Shown: positions 61,585 to 64,000 of the stretch, one piece after another
Position numbering within the stretch: position 1 is the stretch's first letter
Layout of the letters: each line of letters starts with the position of its first letter
DNA from: Methylosinus sp. PW1
GTDB taxonomy: Bacteria > Pseudomonadota > Alphaproteobacteria > Rhizobiales > Beijerinckiaceae
Reading direction: 5' to 3'
Assembly: GCF_000745215.1 (NCBI RefSeq)
Contig: NZ_JQNK01000009.1
Location: forward strand, 2,232,001 to 2,296,000
Length of the DNA: 64,000 nt
Notes under the pieces: model-generated
Seen by the model: only the letters and a program-made list of their open reading frames with translations
The model's database searches: none
Told to the model about the DNA's origin: nothing
Program-made: the position numbers and the translations under genes

Positions 61585-62454
61585 TCAGTCCGAAGGAGCG
61601 TCCCGCGCCAGAAACGCCGCCGCCTCGCGCAGCGACGCGCGCGCTTCCGGCATGAAGGCGGCGCCCAATTGCCAGCCATGCGGAACCAACGGGAATACCG
61701 TCAGCTCCACTGAGGTTCCCGCCGCCGCGGCGCGTTCGGCGAGGCGTCGCGAATCGTCGAGCAGCAGCTCGTCCTCGCCCACATGCAGCAGGAGCGGCGG
61801 CAGGCCGGAGAGATCGCCGAGCAGCGGCGACGCCTCCGGGTCCTTCGCGCTCGCTTCGCCGAGATATTGCCGCGCGGCGAGCCGCAGCGCGCGCCGCGTG
61901 AAGATCGGGTCCTTTCCCTCATTGTCGCGCGTCGAGGCGCCGCTCGTCGAAAGATCGGTCCAGGGCGAGAACAGCGCCGCCGCGCGGGGGAGCGGCAGGC
62001 CGCGCGCGCGCAGCCGCAGCATCAAGGCGAGCGCCAATCCGCCGCCGGCCGAATCGCCGGCGAGCGCCAAAGGTCCGCGCGCCGCGAGGCGCTCATAGGC
62101 GGCGCTCACATCGTCGAGCGCGGCGGGGAAGCGATGCTCGGGCGCCAGCCGATAGGCGGGGGTGAAGACATCGAATCCGGCCTTAGCGAAAAAGCGCGCG
62201 GTCGAGCGATAGAGGCGCGGCGCGCCGGCCATATAGGCGCCGCCATGCAGATAGAGCAGCGTCGCCTTCGGCGCGCGCGCTCTGATCCATTCGCCGGGGA
62301 TGTCCGGGTCGGCTTCGGCGGCGCCGGCGGGCGGCCAGGGAAAGCGCAGATTCAGCGCCTGAGCCGCGGCATCCGATCCGCCCTCGCCGCAGATGCGCGG
62401 GCGCAGGAAGCGGCGCAGAAAGGCGCGCGAAAGATGCGCCGAAAGGCTCGCCAT
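61585..62454 (-). CDS. alpha/beta-hydrolase, HSL-type esterase/lipase
   Basis: A 289-residue hydrolase of the hormone-sensitive-lipase group. LLYLHGGAYMAG is the HGG oxyanion motif, LALAGDSAGGGLALAL is the nucleophile elbow (GDSAGG), LLLHVGEDELLLDDSRR carries the catalytic Asp and FPLVPHGWQLG the catalytic His. It probably hydrolyses short-chain esters in the cytosol. It is 6 bases downstream of the Sel1-repeat gene. Confidence 0.92.
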   Translation of the reverse strand: MASLSAHLSRAFLRRFLRPRICGEGGSDAAAQALNLRFPWPPAGAAEADPDIPGEWIRARAPKATLLYLHGGAYMAGAPRLYRSTARFFAKAGFDVFTPAYRLAPEHRFPAALDDVSAAYERLAARGPLALAGDSAGGGLALALMLRLRARGLPLPRAAALFSPWTDLSTSGASTRDNEGKDPIFTRRALRLAARQYLGEASAKDPEASPLLGDLSGLPPLLLHVGEDELLLDDSRRLAERAAAAGTSVELTVFPLVPHGWQLGAAFMPEARASLREAAAFLARDAPSD

Positions 62455-62460
62455 GCCGGG

Positions 62461-63363
62461 CTATTTCGCGGCCGGCGCCGGCGCCGGCGGCGGGGCGGCG
62501 GGCTTTTCGGCCGGAGGAATGGTCGTCTCCAGCAGCGCGTCGAGCTTCTCGTCCACGAGGCCGGCGGCCTTGGCGCGGCTGTTCCACAGCATGGCCTCGG
62601 AATGATTCTTCTCGACGCCCAGCCCTTCGGCCAGCAGCCGCGCCAGGCGATTCTGCGCCACGATGTTGCCGGCGGCGGCCGCCTGCCGCAGCAGCTTCAC
62701 CGCATGGGCGCGGTCGCGCGCGACGCCGGCGCCGTTGAACTCCATGATCGCGAATTCCACCATGGCCGCGGTATGGCCGGCCTCGGAGGCCTTGCGCAGC
62801 CAATTGGCGGCCTCGGCCGGATCGGCGAGAACGCCGCGGCCGTTCTTGTAGAGCAGCGCCAGCGCATAAGCGGCGTCGGAATTGTCCAGCTCGGCGGCGC
62901 GGCGGAAATAGGCCTGCGCCTTGGCGAAGTCCGGCTCCTTGCCGTCATTCTCGAGCCATAGTTCGCCCAATAGCTCCAGCGCCGCCGCATGTCTCTCCGC
63001 CTTCTCGAGATAGGTTTGGGCCAGCGCGCGGTCCTTGGGTATGTCGCGGCCGGTGAGCGCCGCCGCGCCGAAGAAATAGGCGGCGTCCTTGCCGCCGGCG
63101 TCGGCGGCGCGGCGGAACCATTGCATCGCCTTGGCGCGGTCGCGCGCGACGCCCTGCCCGTCGAGATAGAGCCGGCCGATCAGCGTGAGGGCGGCGGCGT
63201 CCCTGGGATTTGCGGCGAGGCGCTTTTCCGCTTCGCCCCTGGCGGCGATATAGTCCCCGCGTTGATAGGCGCCGAAGGCGAGATCGGCGGCCGGGGGCGC
63301 TGGCTCGGCCGCGAGGGCCGGGGCGGCGAGCAGGAGCAGGGCGAAAGCGAGGCGCTTGCTCAT
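62461..63363 (-). CDS. secreted Sel1-like repeat protein
   Basis: A 300-residue protein with a signal peptide (MSKRLAFALLLLAAPALAA). About six Sel1-like repeats follow, for example LIGRLYLDGQGVARDRAKAMQWFRRAADAG and LALLYKNGRGVLADPAEAANWLRKASEAG, each a helix-turn-helix unit. A Pro/Ala-rich tail ends it. Such proteins mediate protein interactions in the periplasm. Its ATG overlaps the thiE-like stop as ATGA (63360-63363). Confidence 0.9.
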   Translation of the reverse strand: MSKRLAFALLLLAAPALAAEPAPPAADLAFGAYQRGDYIAARGEAEKRLAANPRDAAALTLIGRLYLDGQGVARDRAKAMQWFRRAADAGGKDAAYFFGAAALTGRDIPKDRALAQTYLEKAERHAAALELLGELWLENDGKEPDFAKAQAYFRRAAELDNSDAAYALALLYKNGRGVLADPAEAANWLRKASEAGHTAAMVEFAIMEFNGAGVARDRAHAVKLLRQAAAAGNIVAQNRLARLLAEGLGVEKNHSEAMLWNSRAKAAGLVDEKLDALLETTIPPAEKPAAPPPAPAPAAK

Positions 63364-64000
63364 TTCGCCGCCTCTCGGAGGAGCCGCGCCGCCTCGCGCA
63401 TGGCCTCGGCCGCGCCGCGGGGATCGTCCCACACTGCGGCGTCCAGGCTCACGAATTCCGCGCCTGCGGCGGAGAGCGGGCCGACCTCGGCGAGGCTATG
63501 CGCCAGCGCCACGCAAGGCGTGTTGAAAATCTCCGTCCACCAGGCGACGCGCTCGGCGGTCCATTGGAGAGAAGGCGGCGCGCCGTCCTCCCCTATATCG
63601 CCGAAGAGAAGATAATCGGCGCCCGCCTCGCCGGCGCGCATGGCCTCGTCGCGCGAGGCGAGAGCGCCGACGCCGACGATGAAATCGGGCGAGAGGCGTT
63701 TGATCGCCGCGGCGAGGCGCTTTTCGTCAAAGGGAAGATGCAGCCCATCGGCGCCGTAGCGCGAGACCAAATCCGGCTCGCCCTCGATGATGAGCGCGAC
63801 GCCTGCCGGCTGCGCTATGGCCGCGACCGCGCTTATCGCGCGCTCGGCCGCCGCAGGGGGCATGGTCTCGAGGCGCAGCAGCAGGCTCGCGACCTCGGCG
63901 GCCGCCAGCGCGGCGGAAAGGCGCAGGAGAAAGGGCTCGACCTCGGCGAGGCGGGGCGTCGCTAGATAGAGGCGGGCGAAATCTTCGGACTGATCTTGCG
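63360..64000 (-). CDS. thiamine phosphate synthase family protein, 5' end beyond the window
   Basis: An open frame enters from the right edge with ARLYLATPRLAEVEPFLL and continues as a TIM-barrel enzyme: GVALIIEGEPDLVSRYGADGLHLP (thiamine phosphate synthase block for pyrophosphate binding), VGVGALASRDEAMRAGEAGADYLLFG and FVSLDAAVWDDP at the end. It matches ThiE/TenI-type enzymes that join the thiazole and pyrimidine parts. At least 213 residues are visible; the true start lies outside. An internal ATG at 63863 is not the start. Confidence 0.85.
   Translation of the reverse strand, partial: QDQSEDFARLYLATPRLAEVEPFLLRLSAALAAAEVASLLLRLETMPPAAAERAISAVAAIAQPAGVALIIEGEPDLVSRYGADGLHLPFDEKRLAAAIKRLSPDFIVGVGALASRDEAMRAGEAGADYLLFGDIGEDGAPPSLQWTAERVAWWTEIFNTPCVALAHSLAEVGPLSAAGAEFVSLDAAVWDDPRGAAEAMREAARLLREAAK

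Overview
This window is GC-rich, densely coded chromosomal DNA from an alphaproteobacterium, most likely of the order Hyphomicrobiales (Rhizobiales). The evidence is the gene content: a giant two-TM protein of helical repeats that looks like the growth pole ring (GPR/RgsE) protein of polar-growing rhizobia, a DUF2336 protein, DUF1772 and DUF2147 proteins, a MaeB malic enzyme with a PTA-like tail, a TorF-type porin and many alphaproteobacterial short repeats. A methanotroph-related family (Methylocystaceae/Beijerinckiaceae) is a guess; no methane or methanol oxidation gene is present.

Layout. 1-16 kb: redox and MOSC proteins, a divergent WcbI/GSCFA pair, DUF1772 and DUF2147 proteins (the latter with its ribosome binding site inside a perfect hairpin), an acyltransferase-3/GH16 fusion, an ECF sigma/anti-sigma pair, fabI, a RelB/YafQ module, an L,D-transpeptidase, a secreted Ntn amidase, tRNA-Leu(GAG) and a methyltransferase/SGNH-hydrolase pair. 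16-25 kb: an Hpt protein and the 7.9-kb GPR-like gene, with 20 exact 33-residue repeats and then six exact 66-residue repeats. 25-27 kb: a TorF-like porin gene split by an IS5-family element. 27-40 kb: envelope proteins, a CitE-like protein, DUF2336, NAD kinase, aminopeptidase P, GNAT proteins, a ParE-type module, PrmA, a CopG/VOC pair and an FmdB zinc ribbon. 40-46 kb: an IS4-family insertion in a dispersed repeat, the def-fmt-truA cluster (truA carries such a repeat in frame) and a DUF433/PIN-like module. 46-57 kb: LemA, malic enzyme, UDP-glucose dehydrogenase, a PiT transporter pseudogene, a peptidoglycan-binding protein, a YedK/HMCES protein, an acyl-CoA dehydrogenase/enoyl-CoA hydratase pair and a TonB-receptor stub. 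57-64 kb: MutS, HtpX-like protease, an HSL-type esterase, a Sel1 protein and thiamine phosphate synthase running off the end.

Themes. Housekeeping genes (fabI, def, fmt, truA, prmA, nadK, mutS, maeB, ugd, tRNA-Leu) are interspersed with cell-surface modification genes (WcbI, GSCFA, acyltransferase-GH16, SGNH, YfhO-like, Ugd, L,D-transpeptidase). Accessory DNA is limited to small toxin-antitoxin type modules, two well-delimited insertion sequences, several short palindromic repeat families and three decayed loci. I see no phage, CRISPR array or integrase.
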